A stretch of 64,000 nt of DNA from Agapetus fuscipes (GCA_951799405.1 OX637339.1:6820001-6884000); one strand, 5' to 3'. Positions 45,127 through 55,901 are shown, counted from the first letter of the stretch. The notes: a model not told the origin generated them from the sequence alone. Numbers and translations: made by a program.

Positions 45127-46373
45127 AAGTAGCTGCCGCAATTAAAAGACTAAAAAACAGAAAATCCCCAGGTATTGATGAAATCCCCAACGAACTAATT
45201 AAATATGGAGGTGCTAATGTGGTCACAGAAATTACAAAACTGTTCAATAAAATACTTGAACGTTTTGAGATACCAAACGAGTGGAGACTAAGTGTAACCA
45301 TACCAATATTCAAGAAAGGAACAAAAACTAACCCGGAAAACTACAGAGGAATATCCTTACTATGCACCACCCAGAAACTATTCACAAGTATCCTAAGGAC
45401 GAAATTGGAAGAAATCATACAGAATAGAGATGAACAGCAGGGATTCAGAAGAAATCGATCAACAACCGACGCTATATTTGTACTCAAACAAGTAAAAGAA
45501 AAATCAATTGAATACAATAAGCCTGCCTGTATGTGTTTTGTAGACTTAACCAAAGCCTTCGATAGAGTGCGCCTAGAAGACGTTATAGATAACATGACTC
45601 AAAAGAGTATACCAAAACCAATTATAGAATCCATCCACAAACTGAACACACACAATAAAATGAGGATAAAAGTAGACAATGAGCTCTCAAAAGAAATACC
45701 AGCTGCAGTCGGCATACGACAGGGAGACAGTTTAAGTCCATTCTTGTTTAACATCATCATGGACAAGATGATTGAAGATATAAAATCATTGGAATTGGGC
45801 TACTCTCTCGGAAAAAAGAAAATCGATATTGTATGTTATGCAGACGACGCAGTCCTCATAGCTGATTGTGAAGATGACCTCCAAAGACTCCTACACAAAT
45901 TCCACATATCGGCGCAACAATTCAACATGAAAATTTCCATAGAAAAGACAAAAAGCATGGTAACTTCAAAACAGCCAGTACGATGCAAACTTGTAGTAGA
46001 CAATAAGACAATAGAACAAGTGATGCGATTCAAATACCTAGGCGTTGAAGTATCAAGCAGTAGTGACCTTTACGAAGAAGTCTCGGAACAAGCAAATAAA
46101 GCAGCCGTTGTAGCTGGATGCTTGCGTACTACTGTATGGAGAAACGAACACATGCTGAAAGAAAGTAAAATGAAGATATACAAGACCTGCGTTAGACCGA
46201 TAATGACATACGGTATCGAAACCAGAGCCGACACCACGAGAACGAAGAGTCTCCTACGAACCACCGAAATGAAAACTCTCCGCCCTATCGCAGGATTGAC
46301 CATGCGAGACAGAATACGAAATTCCGAAATTCGGAAGATCTGTGATGTCGAGGATGTCGTGCGATGGGGGTAG
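45118..46373 (+). pseudogene. LINE-B reverse transcriptase core
   Basis: An open ~415-codon frame covering the reverse-transcriptase palm of an RTE-like LINE. Motifs in order: KSPGIDEIPNELIKYGG, KGTKTNPENYRGISLL, QQGFRRNRSTTDA, the motif-A VDLTKAFD, the motif-B GIRQGDSLSPFLFN, the catalytic YADDAVLIAD, and FKYLGVEV. The metal-binding Asp of motifs A and C are present. The endonuclease and N-terminus are missing, because the frame begins inside the inverted arm. One extra G near 46368 shifts the frame before the C-terminal WRDHVERM region, so the copy is defective. Confidence 0.9.
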
Positions 46374-46798
46374 AAACAGAAGACGTTACTGGAGAGATCA
46401 CGTCGAAAGAATGGATCCAGTGAGAATGGTGAAAATAGCGGTAGACGAGATACCATCAACCAGCAGACCCCTGGACGACCACCAAAGAGGTGGAAGGACA
46501 GCTGGACATCCGCGTCCCAGGAGTGAACTCGAGAATAAACAGGACCTAGTCCTAAAACAAGCTGAAGAAGAAGAAGAAGATGTAGACCGCATGAGCGAAA
46601 GTAGGATAACCCGAATCGTGGCACAGGAGATACCAGACGGCAAGCGTCTACCAGGTGGACCACCCAAAATATGGAAGAGCTGGTCTTCTGCATTGTGATG
46701 AAGGGAGTTTCGCAGTTAACAGATCTAGATCTGATACAAGAAGAAGAAGAAGAAGAAGTCGAATGAAACGTTCATCTAGAACTTTAGTAAATCAATTA
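46261..46798 (+). mobile_element. LINE-B inverted arm, right
   Basis: 3' end of LINE-B. It carries the C-terminal ORF, with an extra G near 46368 and a lost C near 46472 relative to the left arm. Next come a GAAGAAGAAGAAG run and a second 3' fragment repeating the GGPPKIWKSWSS-type end, then a longer GAA run. The last ~40 bp are beyond the tail. Confidence 0.85.
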
Positions 46799-46824
46799 TT
46801 ATGTGAAAATAAATGAAATTCACC

Positions 46825-47050
46825 AACCTATTTTGCCTGGCCAGTTGTCTTCATGCGAAAGCAGAAGCTTGTGTGCATGCAATGGCTTCTGTCGAAGTTA
46901 TGGTCAAATGGGCCAGACGTGATTCGAACCAACGTATTCTGCTCCAAATACGCTAGTCGAACATGCGCCTTTACTCCCTCGGGCATAACACCAACAATGC
47001 AATGCAATGCTATCTTTTTTTGTGACGGAAGTCCTTCCCGATGGTCGTAA
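46825..47050 (-). mobile_element. SINE-2 copy
   Basis: Reversed; GTCGAAGTTATGGTCAAATG and GACGTGATTCGAACCAACGT as in 38945-39130. Confidence 0.6.
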
Positions 47051-47582
47051 CCCGACCCAGCAGTGATTCTAGAGTTACCTGTTCGTCCACCAGAGAAAAC
47101 AGCTACTACCTACAGATGAGAAATTGGAAGATCGCAATCGGAGACAAGAAGAGTTAGATGCCTAATGGAGACTAATGGAGGTCATGGAGAAATATGGGTT
47201 GAAACGCCATTGGAAAAATAAAAGAACACGGCTTACATATTACTCTCCAAGTGTGGTAACAGAACGAAATCTGAGCTTCGACGGTACATACATGTTGTAC
47301 AATGGAGCTACTTCACGAAACTTATTCCAAGAGTCAGGAATCTAAGCGACACGGTTCGCTTATGGTGCTTTGTGTCAAGCTTCCCGTTCCACCCTGTTAG
47401 AGAGTTGTCAAGTTTATGTGCTAGATGATTACTCTCCTTTGGTACCACACGTTTGACTTGTACTGTGACTCTAAATCTAATCAACTCCACTGACATCCCT
47501 ACATACATATATTTCAAATAAATGTAGATCAGACAAGGAGACCTATAAGAAAATTAACACCATTCGACTTCTTGACTAGAAG
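47051..47582. other. Intronic stretch
   Basis: No gene seen. A short stop-free run near 47180-47335 is not recognised. Confidence 0.4.
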
Positions 47583-47785
47583 TTTGCTATGAAGCTGACC
47601 TTCATGCTGTAAAACTTGGTTCACTTCTGCCAATGCCATCCTGGTTTCAGGGCAAGGCGGCACGAATTGCACGGTTTATATTGTGTTTTTTTGTGACTAC
47701 ATATAGCATTTGTAAGCGCGTCTGCCTTACACGTGTCTGCCTGTAGGCGTGCATTAAATATATGCCTTAAATGTCACTATAAATT
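47583..47785 (+). mobile_element. LINE-A tail copy, diverged
   Basis: Forward; GGTTCACTTCTGCCAATGCC and GTGTCTGCCTGTAGGCGTGC. Terminal repeat lost. Confidence 0.65.
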
Positions 47786-48146
47786 TAATAACGATTATGG
47801 ATAGATTGGAGCTAGTTATGGAACCTTTTTCATGCACGTATCTAGTATTTGTTTTATAAATCAATGCTTTCGATACAAAAAAAATAATTGTATACAATCA
47901 TTGGGTCCCCACGGCATGTGGCGTCATGCAGTCGACCAGCGTTACATAAATTAATGATTTTTTCATCACCAGCCGATGACGATTCCCCAGTAATTTATGC
48001 ATTTATCGACACATCTGTGCAAGTACTACAGCCAGAGATAAATAGCACCAGTAAAGAAGAAAACTGGTTATCTACACGCATATCTTACACGGCTTTAAAT
48101 GAGTTTGTTATCTACCGAATCGTTCCCTTAGGGCCTGTTGCATCAA

Positions 48147-48655
48147 CCTAATCTAATCTAATCTAAGTCGCAAAGATATGTTATATTGGGGATTTACATT
48201 ATATGCATTCTCACAAGCAGACACGTACAAGTTGGCGCTTGCACATGCCGCATGTGATCCTACAACATAAAAACTAAAATCTCAAATGGGCATACACCCT
48301 GCAACTCCTGCCGACCTTCCCTGAAACAGGGGTGACATTGGTAAAGTGAACCATTTTCTACAGCATACCAACCGCATACCAACCTATAAGTCAAGGAACA
48401 TAGGTACACAACAAATTACATACCTATTACATTTTTAAAATCAATAAATAATAATATGTATGGACATCAAAACTAAAACAGAAAACCAAATTCTAATTTA
48501 ATAAAACCCTAGCCGCCAACATTACAGATCAACCACCATTTCTTTATGTCCTTACATACTTCTTTCATTTCCTCCTGAGTCATAACCTTCTTCATACAAG
48601 CTCTCCTTTTATTATGACTCTGGATATTCCATTCGATATTTCATTACCTCCAATC
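48147..48655 (-). mobile_element. LINE-A tail, 3' UTR and ORF end
   Basis: Reversed. A full tail (48147-48395), ~140 bp of 3' UTR, then the inverse of the ORF end (ACATACTTCTTTCATTTCCT, TCATAACCTTCTTCATACAA). Second strong proof that the dispersed tail belongs to this LINE. Confidence 0.8.
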
Positions 48656-49029
48656 AATATTTGATTGCTTAGTTCTGGTTGGGACCTCGGTTGAATATTT
48701 CTCGGAAGTGGGTCATAATATGATGGAATTTGAACAGAAAAAGATGATGTACATCAGCTGATTTACGTATGTATATGCAACCAAATTTTTGATTTGTTGG
48801 GAGAAATTACACTTAACTAGGGGCTCCGCCCCTGGCTGCTACGCAGCCCAACCCCTTAACATTAGGCAATGTGTATATTGCTCATAGTTTTCTTGGGTTA
48901 AAACTTGTTATATAAGAAAATATGTAAAATAAAAAATGCAGTTTTGTAACAATTTTTTTTAAGTCTTTTAACAAAAGAAAGAAAACTAAAAGCAAATAAA
49001 AAAAAGAAACCGGTTTTAATTTGCTCCAT

Positions 49030-49205
49030 TATAGTCCTTGACTTATATGTTGGTATGAGGCTGACCACCCAAACTGTTAAAAAAATTTGCACTTTGCCAA
49101 TGTCACCCAACAAAAGAAGAGCCTGTATGAAGAAGGTTATGACTCTGGAGGAAATGTAAGAAGTATGTAAGGACAGAAAGAAATGGCGGTTGGTCTGTAA
49201 TGTTG
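49030..49205 (+). mobile_element. LINE-A mosaic: tail start fused to ORF end
   Basis: The first ~75 bp of tail (49032-49108) is followed, in reverse of the natural order, by an ORF-end fragment (AGAGCCTGTATGAAGAAGGT to AATGGCGGTTGGTCTGTAAT). Points to a rearrangement or head-to-tail dimer. Confidence 0.65.
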
Positions 49206-49212
49206 GCGGCTA

Positions 49213-49468
49213 TCTATCTATAATCTATAATCTAAGCTGCAAAGATATGTTAACATTTAAGACTCATATTAAATGCATGCCCACAGACAGGCACATGTAG
49301 GTTCGCGCCTACACATTTTGCATGTGTGCATACAAATAAACAAAACCTCACGTGAACATAAACCTTGCAACGCCTGCCGCCGTTCCCTGAACCGGGGTGG
49401 CATTGGCAAAAGTGAACCGATTTTTACAGCACAGGGGGTCAGCCTCACACCAACAATCAAGGAGCACA
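49213..49468 (-). mobile_element. LINE-A tail copy
   Basis: Reversed full tail, facing the mosaic copy. Confidence 0.8.
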
Positions 49469-49549
49469 AAAAAATATAAATGATGTACGAAAATTCTTAA
49501 TTACTTATACACATAACAGATCCAGATTAAAATAAAGTAAAATAAGACT

Positions 49550-49895
49550 TAACATTTAAATTAAATGGGAATTGGTTTTGTTTTCAGTTTTCATGTCCAT
49601 CCATATTATTATTTGTTGATTTAAAAAATGTAATTTGTCGTGTATGTTCCTGGACTTATAGGTTGGTATGCGGCTGACCACCCATGCTGTAAAAATGGTT
49701 CACTTTGCCAATGTCACCCCTGTTTCAGGGAACGACGGCAAGAGTTGCAGGGCTTATGTTCATTTGAGATTGGGTTTTTATATTGTAGGTCCACATGCGG
49801 CATGTGTTAGCGCGAAATTATACATGTCTGCTTGTGGGAATGCATTTATATAAATCTTAAATGATATGTATCTTTGCAGCTTAGATTAAATTAGA
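49550..49895 (+). mobile_element. LINE-A 3' UTR and tail
   Basis: Begins in the 3' UTR (ATTGGTTTTGTTTTCAGTTT, CATATTATTATTTGTTGATT, shared with 48400-48540), then a full tail and AGATTAAATTAGATTAG end. Confidence 0.85.
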
Positions 49896-50200
49896 TTAGA
49901 CCCCTGTTCCAGGGAAGGTTGGCAAAAGTTACAGGCAAAAGTTTGTTTGTGGGCATGCATTGTATATGAGCTTTGAATCCATATATATCCTAGCAACTTA
50001 GATTATAGACCTCTGTGTCAGGGAAGGTCGGCAAAAGTTGTAGGGCTTATGTTCATTTGAGGTTTGGATTTTATTTGTAAGTACACATTCAGCATTTGTA
50101 AGCGCGAACTACACGTGTTTGTTTATGGGTATGCATCTGAGAGCTGTGAATGAATATATCACTGCAACTTAGATTATATATTATAGATTATATTATTGTA
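49896..50200 (+). mobile_element. Two further LINE-A tail fragments
   Basis: Head-to-tail pieces 49896-50008 (internally deleted) and 50009-50196 (GTCAGGGAAGGTCGGCAAAA to TTATATATTATAGATTAT). Confidence 0.7.
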
Positions 50201-50224
50201 TCTGTAAACCTACATAATATCCTT

Positions 50225-50330
50225 AGATTGGGTTTTTATGGTCCATATGAGACATGTGTAAGTGTGAACTTATACGTGTCTGCTTGTGAGAATGCTGTAA
50301 TATATCTTTGCAACTAAGATTACAGATTTA
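50225..50330 (+). mobile_element. LINE-A tail fragment
   Basis: GATTGGGTTTTTATGGTCCA to TTTGCAACTAAGATTACAGA; fourth member of the run. Confidence 0.6.
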
Positions 50331-50844
50331 AATCCATTTTAATTTTTTTTGTTTGTTGTTTTTTTGATTTGTATCAAATAAAAAAAAAAATATCGTAAAA
50401 AAAAAAAGACTTTCGAATTTTGCCGCTAGATGTCTATTTAGTCTTCTTACATTTTGCATACATTTTCTAACATTTCCATACAAAACAAAAAGCGGGTTAA
50501 AAAAATGAAGCGGCTTTTTAAAAAATACTTTTTTCAGAAATTATGATTACCTCTACTAAAAACTATTGTTTTTCGAAAAAAAATTGTTTTTTTGTAAATA
50601 TTGAAAGAAGTTATAGTGTATTGGAGTGTGTTTCTCAAACACATACATGAAAGGTACTGTTTTGCAGCATATATACAAAATTTTATTTTTCTTTATCGCG
50701 AACGTATTTTACCTGCTGCGATGGCATTAATTTTGAAAATCGAATGTCAAAGCGATATAATAAAGGATTTTGATTTTTGTCTGATTGGAGTTTGGTGCAA
50801 CAGGCCCTTAGTGCTTGTTTGTTTGATGCCCATCAGAGTTTATT

Positions 50845-51020
50845 TCACAGGAGCAATGTTTGTATGTGTATTGGATCAATGTGATTTATAAAAACTGGAA
50901 TTTAAAAAAAAAATTGAAAACAGCTCTCACATTCTCGTGTCTTACGGTTTTTTCTTAGCTTAGATTATACAGAATGTAATTCTTAAGATAATTTCATTGT
51001 ATTAAGGTCATATTTGAATC
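50845..51020. mobile_element. R2 relative, 3' part
   Basis: Parallels 30225-30390 (GAGCAATGTTTGTATGTGTA, CTCTCACATTCTCGTG, CTTACGGTTTTTTCTTAGCT). Confidence 0.6.
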
Positions 51021-51120
51021 AAGGAAATCATCTTTGAGGAGATGAAATAAATTTGCAAGGAAAAAGTAAAGTGGAGACACATTTGTGAAGGTACTGGCCA
51101 CCCCATAGTGAAATGAATTT
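51021..51120 (+). pseudogene. LINE-C ORF end
   Basis: GAGGAGATGAAATAAATTTG to AAGGTACTGGCCACCCCATA matches the inverse of 56795-56870 (EMKEVCKDRVKWRHLCGGTG end). It follows an R2 relative directly. Confidence 0.65.
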
Positions 51121-51179
51121 AAGCTAAATGAGGTCGCTTTTCCTGTTACGACTCCTAAAAAAACTCCTAAAATCAATGC

Positions 51180-51305
51180 GTATTATTTGGTTTTTCTTTA
51201 ACAAAACACTTCTTAAATTCTAGCAATTCAGTTACCATCACATTGAACTATCAAAAGTGACATTTTACAAGATGGCGACGTTGGTTCAGATTTTCACCAC
51301 GTTCA
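51180..51305 (+). repeat. Segment paralogous to 31240-31360
   Basis: See 31240-31360; shares CATTGAACTATCAAAAGTGA and ACAAGATGGCGACGTT. Confidence 0.6.
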
Positions 51306-51454
51306 GTTAAAGCCGTGTCAATCTGTATCTATTTATTTATTTTGTTTTACATTTACCATCTTAACCTTGTCTCGGAGTGGGAGAAATTTGAATGTGGAAT
51401 AATTTTCTAGCAGTTGACACACTTGTTTTTTTACATTGATGAGGTAGGCACATT

Positions 51455-51540
51455 TTTAAAAAAAAATCCTGTGCGGGAGGCTCTTTAGATTTCAGAGAAT
51501 CCAGAAGTCTATGACCCTAATTGGAGTGCCGCAGAGATCG
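51455..51540 (+). repeat. Repeat shared with 22160-22245
   Basis: AAATCCTGTGCGGGAGGCTC, TAGATTTCAGAGA and GTGCCGCAGAG occur at both loci. Class unknown. Confidence 0.5.
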
Positions 51541-51737
51541 TGATATGGAGGTTGATGTCTTGATCATTTGTTGCAGGGCTGGTAGATGCGTAGTATTGTG
51601 TTGTGTGTTGTGTTGCCTTTGTTTTAGAACTCAGATAGGAAGTGGCGATTGATGTTGTTTTTTTAATACAACCTGATTACATTGTGGTGCGAACACAGAT
51701 ATCTGCCGGTTTTACACAGATAGAAAACAGATATGCA

Positions 51738-51956
51738 TTTGACCGGTCCTTAGTCTAAGTTCTTAGTGGTAAACGCTTTGGATTCGTGATCGGAAGGTAG
51801 TTGGTTCGAATCCCAGTGGAGTATACATAAATATTAGCGAAGGGCCCATTTGAAAATATAAATGGTATATTTTTTGTGCTCCGCCGGGAATCGAACCCAC
51901 AACCTTCCATTTACGAGTCCGAAGTGTTGCCACTGGACTACGGACCGGTCAATTAA
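51738..51956. mobile_element. Inverted pair of SINE-3 heads
   Basis: Forward head 51738-51860 (GACCGGTCCTTAGTC, GGTTCGAATCCCAGT) faces a reversed head 51875-51956 (GGGAATCGAACCCACAACC, GGACTACGGACCGGTC). Confidence 0.7.
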
Positions 51957-51986
51957 TAAGATATATTAATGAATCTTGGGGTCTTA

Positions 51987-52143
51987 GAGCTCGTTCCCAC
52001 TTGTCGGGTGTCGGATCCGTATATTAATCGGAGGTTCTAGTGGCAGAACATTATGTATGAAGCTATTCACCCTTATCGGAAACCTGCCACTGGAACCTCC
52101 GATTAATATACGGATCCGACACCCGACAAGTGGGAACAAGCTC
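51987..52143. mobile_element. Harbinger-like MITE, copy 2
   Basis: 157 bp with the same ends as 28461-28636 (GAGCTCGTTCCCACTTGTCG), flanked by TTA on both sides (51984-51986, 52144-52146). Confidence 0.85.
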
Positions 52144-52146
52144 TTA

Positions 52147-52205
52147 TCGCATTAAATATGAATCTAAAATTGTAATATATCTTCGCGATGTAGATAATAA
52201 ATAGA
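52147..52205 (+). mobile_element. LINE-A tail end
   Basis: GCATTAAATATGAATCTAAA to TAGATAATAAATAGATA; the MITE copy 2 appears inserted at its edge. Confidence 0.55.
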
Positions 52206-52614
52206 TATAATATACTGTGAACACAAAATCATTGTAAATTTCTGCTTCTGAATATGAAAATAAATGCTTGCATAATATCTTTCCAAGAAAAAAATGAATT
52301 TTAATTTCGTGCAAATATTGATATTGTTATTTTTGTTTAGATATTATGATGGTCTCTGCGAAATGCCAATAATGTTCAACATCACTTCCTGGCGCCTGGC
52401 GAGGTTGTTCTATCGTGTCATGTTATGGTATGTTATGTTCTGTCTTAGACTCGTTTGTGACTTGACCGAAAATTAAAGCAGAACTACAATGGCATGTATT
52501 TTACATAATTTTCGTGTTTATTATGCATTCAATATCATATTACCGAAAGCATAATATACATACTCGTAGATATACTAAAAATATGTGGTCTTTCTAAAAT
52601 ATATTTTGTTAAAT

Positions 52615-53010
52615 CTACATATATAAGGCTTATATTGAATGCACGCCCACAGGCAGATACGTGAAAGTTCACGGTTACACATGCAACCAAACCTCAAATG
52701 AACATACACTTTGTAACTTTCCCTGAGATTTTACAGATTAAATGAAAACTATAATAATCCATATCTATAATCTAAGTTGCAAGGATATATTCATTTAAAG
52801 TTCTCAAATGCACGCCCACAAACAAACACGTGTGGTTCGCGCTTACAGATGCTGAATGTGTACTTACAAATAAAATCCAAACCTCAAATGAAAATAAGCC
52901 CTACAACTTTTGCCGACCTTCCCTGACACAGAGGTGACATTGGCAAAGTGAACCATTTTTTACAGTATGGGTGGGCAGCCTCATACCAACTTATAAGTCA
53001 AGGAATAGAC
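52615..53010 (-). mobile_element. Two LINE-A tail copies
   Basis: A degraded reversed copy (52615-52735) followed by a full one (52765-53005, TATAATCTAAGTTGCAAGGA to TTATAAGTCAAGGAAT). Confidence 0.75.
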
Positions 53011-53164
53011 TCAAAACGATACTCAAAAACAAATTATCCAAATGGGAATAAAAAAATCAAGAACTGTACAATTCAGAGTGATCGATCAATTGAAATAAGT
53101 AGCGTTGGGTTCAAATCCTGAGAGTTTATGTTTGATTCTCACCAATAAACTAAACCTTACTTGC

Positions 53165-53588
53165 ATATCGACGGTTAAAAGGAAGTAAAAATAAGCGACG
53201 TTTTGGTCAAAAATGAGTTATGAATGCTATCCTATTTAAAATTTGCCGTTCTTTCTAATACGCTAACTTCCATAGCTCTACGATGACTTTTTCGTTGTTT
53301 TTTTCCAAGCAAACAACTGCTTTTTCGAAGTATGGTTTTGGTGTAACCGACAAAAAAATGTTTTTTTTTTGTTCTAATGGCGCTTGTGACACAAAAACAA
53401 CGTAAAACCACATTAGTAGGAATGCCAATAAATACCTTTATTTTTATTTATTTTAGAGCTGTTTTGATTTTAACGCTATTAAAAAAAAATAAAAAAGTTG
53501 TGCCACTTTTCTGAAATCTCAAATATTCAACTGCTCTCCTGAATAATTCAGATTTGTCGCTTAGTATCTTCCTTTAAACCGTCGATAT
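53165..53588. mobile_element. TIR element, copy 2 of the TA-flanked family
   Basis: 424 bp, inverse of 17873-18305, with ATATCGACGGTTAAAAGG / TTTAAACCGTCGATAT ends. Internal matches include AAACAACTGCTTTTTCGAAG and GTGTAACCGACAA. Confidence 0.8.
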
Positions 53589-53589
53589 A

Positions 53590-53800
53590 CAACTTGCAAC
53601 TCCTGCCGTCTTTTACTGAAACCGGGGTGGCATTGGCACAAATGAACAAAGTTTTTACAGCATAAGTGTCAGTCTCATACCAACATATTAGTCAAGGAAA
53701 TAAAAATAATAAAAAGACTAGGAGCCAACACAAAAAAGAAAATTAAATGAAAAGCCATAGCCGCCAACTTTGCAGACCGAAGTGTATGGGTATGTTTGGA
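53590..53800 (-). mobile_element. LINE-A tail part, 3' UTR and ORF-end remnant
   Basis: AACTCCTGCCGTCTTTTACT to ATATTAGTCAAGGAAA, then AGCCATAGCCGCCAACTTTG, the ORF end. Confidence 0.6.
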
Positions 53801-53804
53801 ATGT

Positions 53805-54010
53805 ATTATGATATAGATAGCTTTCACACGATCCGGTGTGTTTGCTTGGCGATCTCATACATTTCGCGACCGGGAAGACGATGCCGAAACCGGATTGCGT
53901 GAAAAGGCGCTAAGTTTCGTTTGTTACAAACTTTGTGATTTGAGTAAAGAGCTAGCTATATCTGCTAACGACCGTCCTACGCTAATCTACCCAGACGTGA
54001 CATTAGTTAT
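53805..54010. repeat. Unclassified repeat shared with 23640-23960
   Basis: Inverse relationship to the other locus (see there). Holds an open run without recognisable motifs. Confidence 0.4.
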
Positions 54011-54384
54011 GCAATATAACAGACTACGAATTCAGCTGTATTTCCTCCACTGCTTTAGAGTAATATTTTACAATTAAAATAAATGTCGTTCGTTGGTAAC
54101 AGCATCAATCGAGAAAGGCTGAACTGTTTTCGCCGTTTTACATTCCCCAATATTTTTTTAAACCTAGGAAAACTTTGGGAATCCAAAAAGTTTGTAAGGA
54201 AATGTTCAAATTTGTAAAAAGCTAAACGTCGATTTTGTATGGGAATTAATCATTTCCATATCACTTCATTTCATTGATAGATTTTTGTTACAAATTCAAA
54301 TTTCTTAAATGAGTTCGGTTTGATATATTTCAAAAGCCCACATTAAATACAATTAAATATACCGGTAGGTACAATAATTTTGAA

Positions 54385-54500
54385 ACTGGAATAAGGTGCG
54401 CACGAACTGTTGTGTGTACAAACTGTCCGTGACCAAGTTACACGAGTTACCTGCGGCCGAGTTGTCTGTGACCGAAATGTCGTTGACCGAACGTATCCCT
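54385..54500 (+). repeat. 15-bp-repeat remnant of the foldback family
   Basis: ACAAACTGTCCGTGACCAAG, GAGTTGTCTGTGACCGAAAT and TTGACCGAACGTAT. Located 240 bp from Spz exon 1. Confidence 0.6.
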
Positions 54501-54738
54501 CCTGAAGTCACACCTGAAAGAATACCTACAAAGAGATGGCAGTCTGGACCACAAGAGGAAATAGCAGCACAGACAGATCCTTCGGATCTATGAAAGGGGA
54601 AGGAAGAAAATCTTCTTCAACAGACATAGATTCTTCTGAAATGAATGGACTAAAAATGAAATTAAATTTTGAAATTCTTGCCAATAAGGTCACTAAAAGA
54701 CTGGGTAAAAATGCAGTCCAAAAAGTAGGCATTCTTAC

Positions 54739-55243
54739 CATTATTTGTAGCAGGATCCGTTTCATCTTCATAATAGTCATCATCATAATCCAAAACCGCG
54801 TGCAGCTGCGCTCTGTCTCCTTGTCCTTGGACACGAGTATACCCTGGAGGTCTTGCTGGTGGATATCCACCGTCCGGAGACGATGAAGCAGAGGAAGAAG
54901 AAGTTGGCTGAAGAGGCGCTGAAGCAGGCGGTGAAGGAGGCTCGTAAGAAGTCTTTACATTGTCGTAATCATTGTAGTTGTAATTATTTTGTTGTGCAGA
55001 GTAGCTGTAGTAGTTTGTGTTTGTTTCAGTGTAGGTTGTTTTTGTTGTACTGGGGCTAGGAGGGAGGTATGTCGGAGGGTTGTAAGGGTTTCTTGGTGGT
55101 TGATATGGTGCCTGGGGTGGTGGCATGAATGGGGATCCTCTGTATGGCGGAGGACCTCCATACGGAAGGCTGTAGTTGGACAATCCTGCTGTCCTGGTCT
55201 CCAACAGAGCCAGGAGGAACAAGCTTAAGATTGTGCACTTCAT
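54739..55243 (-). CDS. spz3: Spz3-like exon 1: signal peptide and low-complexity prodomain
   Basis: 168 codons plus one base. The ATG at 55241-55243 opens MKCTILSLFLLALLETRTAG, a clear signal peptide (basic start, Leu-rich core, small residues before the likely cut). A Pro/Tyr-rich stretch follows (PPPYRGSPFMPPPQAPYQPP), then Thr/Tyr/Asn-rich and Ser/Pro-rich runs, and an acidic DYDDDYYEDE near the end. The donor is AATG|GTAAGAAT, phase 1, matching exon 2. The in-frame GTG two codons upstream is not used as a start here. A GGTGAGT word lies just upstream of the ATG and could be a decoy or a 5' UTR donor. Confidence 0.87.
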
Positions 55244-55249
55244 TTGCAC

Positions 55250-55900
55250 TCACCGTTTGCACTTTATCATTTTGAATACACTTTGTTTTTTGTAATTTAG
55301 TTTTTTTGTTGTTGTTTTGATTTATAGCACTGTTACAACATGGTGTGTTTTAATTTTTACTCACTTAAGTTTAATTCTGTTGTTATTTTGTTGAACACAA
55401 AAATGATAAATGCACTGCTTATTTTTGTAATTCTGGACAAAAAATAAAGTAAATTAGCACAAGTATTTATTTTTTTGATTGGGAAATTCATGCCATGCTT
55501 TACTAATCCCTATCTTCGTAGATTTGTCACTTTTATTTTTATCTTTGATTTGTTTTTTATGTCATCTAATGTAATTTGAATGTTTTAAATTCTTGTATGT
55601 ATTAGGTTTAACCTGTCATGTACAATAATGTGTGTGTAAAAAAATCTGTCTATCTATCTAGGTGCTAGACGCCACCCCTTTCATACAGATGATAGAAGCT
55701 TTAGAAATAATAAAGAAACATAAAGAAGTACCCTAAGTATAAATAAGGACCACTAGATTGATCAAGAACGGGAGGAAACCTCGCGTACTGTATTCGTCAG
55801 TTAAATTCACAAAATTTAAATTAGTTTATATGATTTGTAAGCCATGTGAACAGATGAACGACAGACCAATCTGTAATAAAACTGAAGGACTTCACTAGGG
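55250..55900. other. Upstream region of the Spaetzle gene
   Basis: Should hold the promoter and 5' UTR on the minus strand. AT-rich; no convincing TATA or initiator could be singled out. Confidence 0.4.
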
Positions 55901-55901
55901 T

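Larger units (their letters stand above)
7120..55243 (-). other. spz3: Spaetzle-family (Spz3-like) gene, full span
   Basis: Six coding exons, listed separately, join in phase into 1287 coding bases (428 residues plus stop). Exon-end phases run 1, 0, 2, 2, 2 and every junction restores a sense codon. Known: Spaetzle proteins are secreted cystine-knot ligands of Toll-family receptors, activated by proteolysis. Drosophila Spaetzle 3 is linked to glial and nervous-system development. Inferred layout: signal peptide 1-20, low-complexity prodomain to about 215, a conserved prodomain segment (ILWSALSVALGL to FIDENKALMKRMYGDF), a furin-type RGKR at 291-294, and a cystine knot from Cys339 to Cys426. 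Introns 1 and 2 are about 11.0 and 33.7 kb and full of repeats. The Spz3 assignment rests on remembered family features and could be another Spz paralogue. The Spaetzle family call is firm. Confidence 0.85.

Noticed and set aside
44861..46693. Separate genes on the minus strand in the LINE-B arms
   Set aside because: They are the mirror of the LINE-B C-terminus created by the inverted arms, or antisense shadows of it.
47888..48151. 87-codon open frame as a gene
   Set aside because: No recognisable motif or splice context; it ends in LINE-A terminal repeat sequence and its composition is unremarkable.
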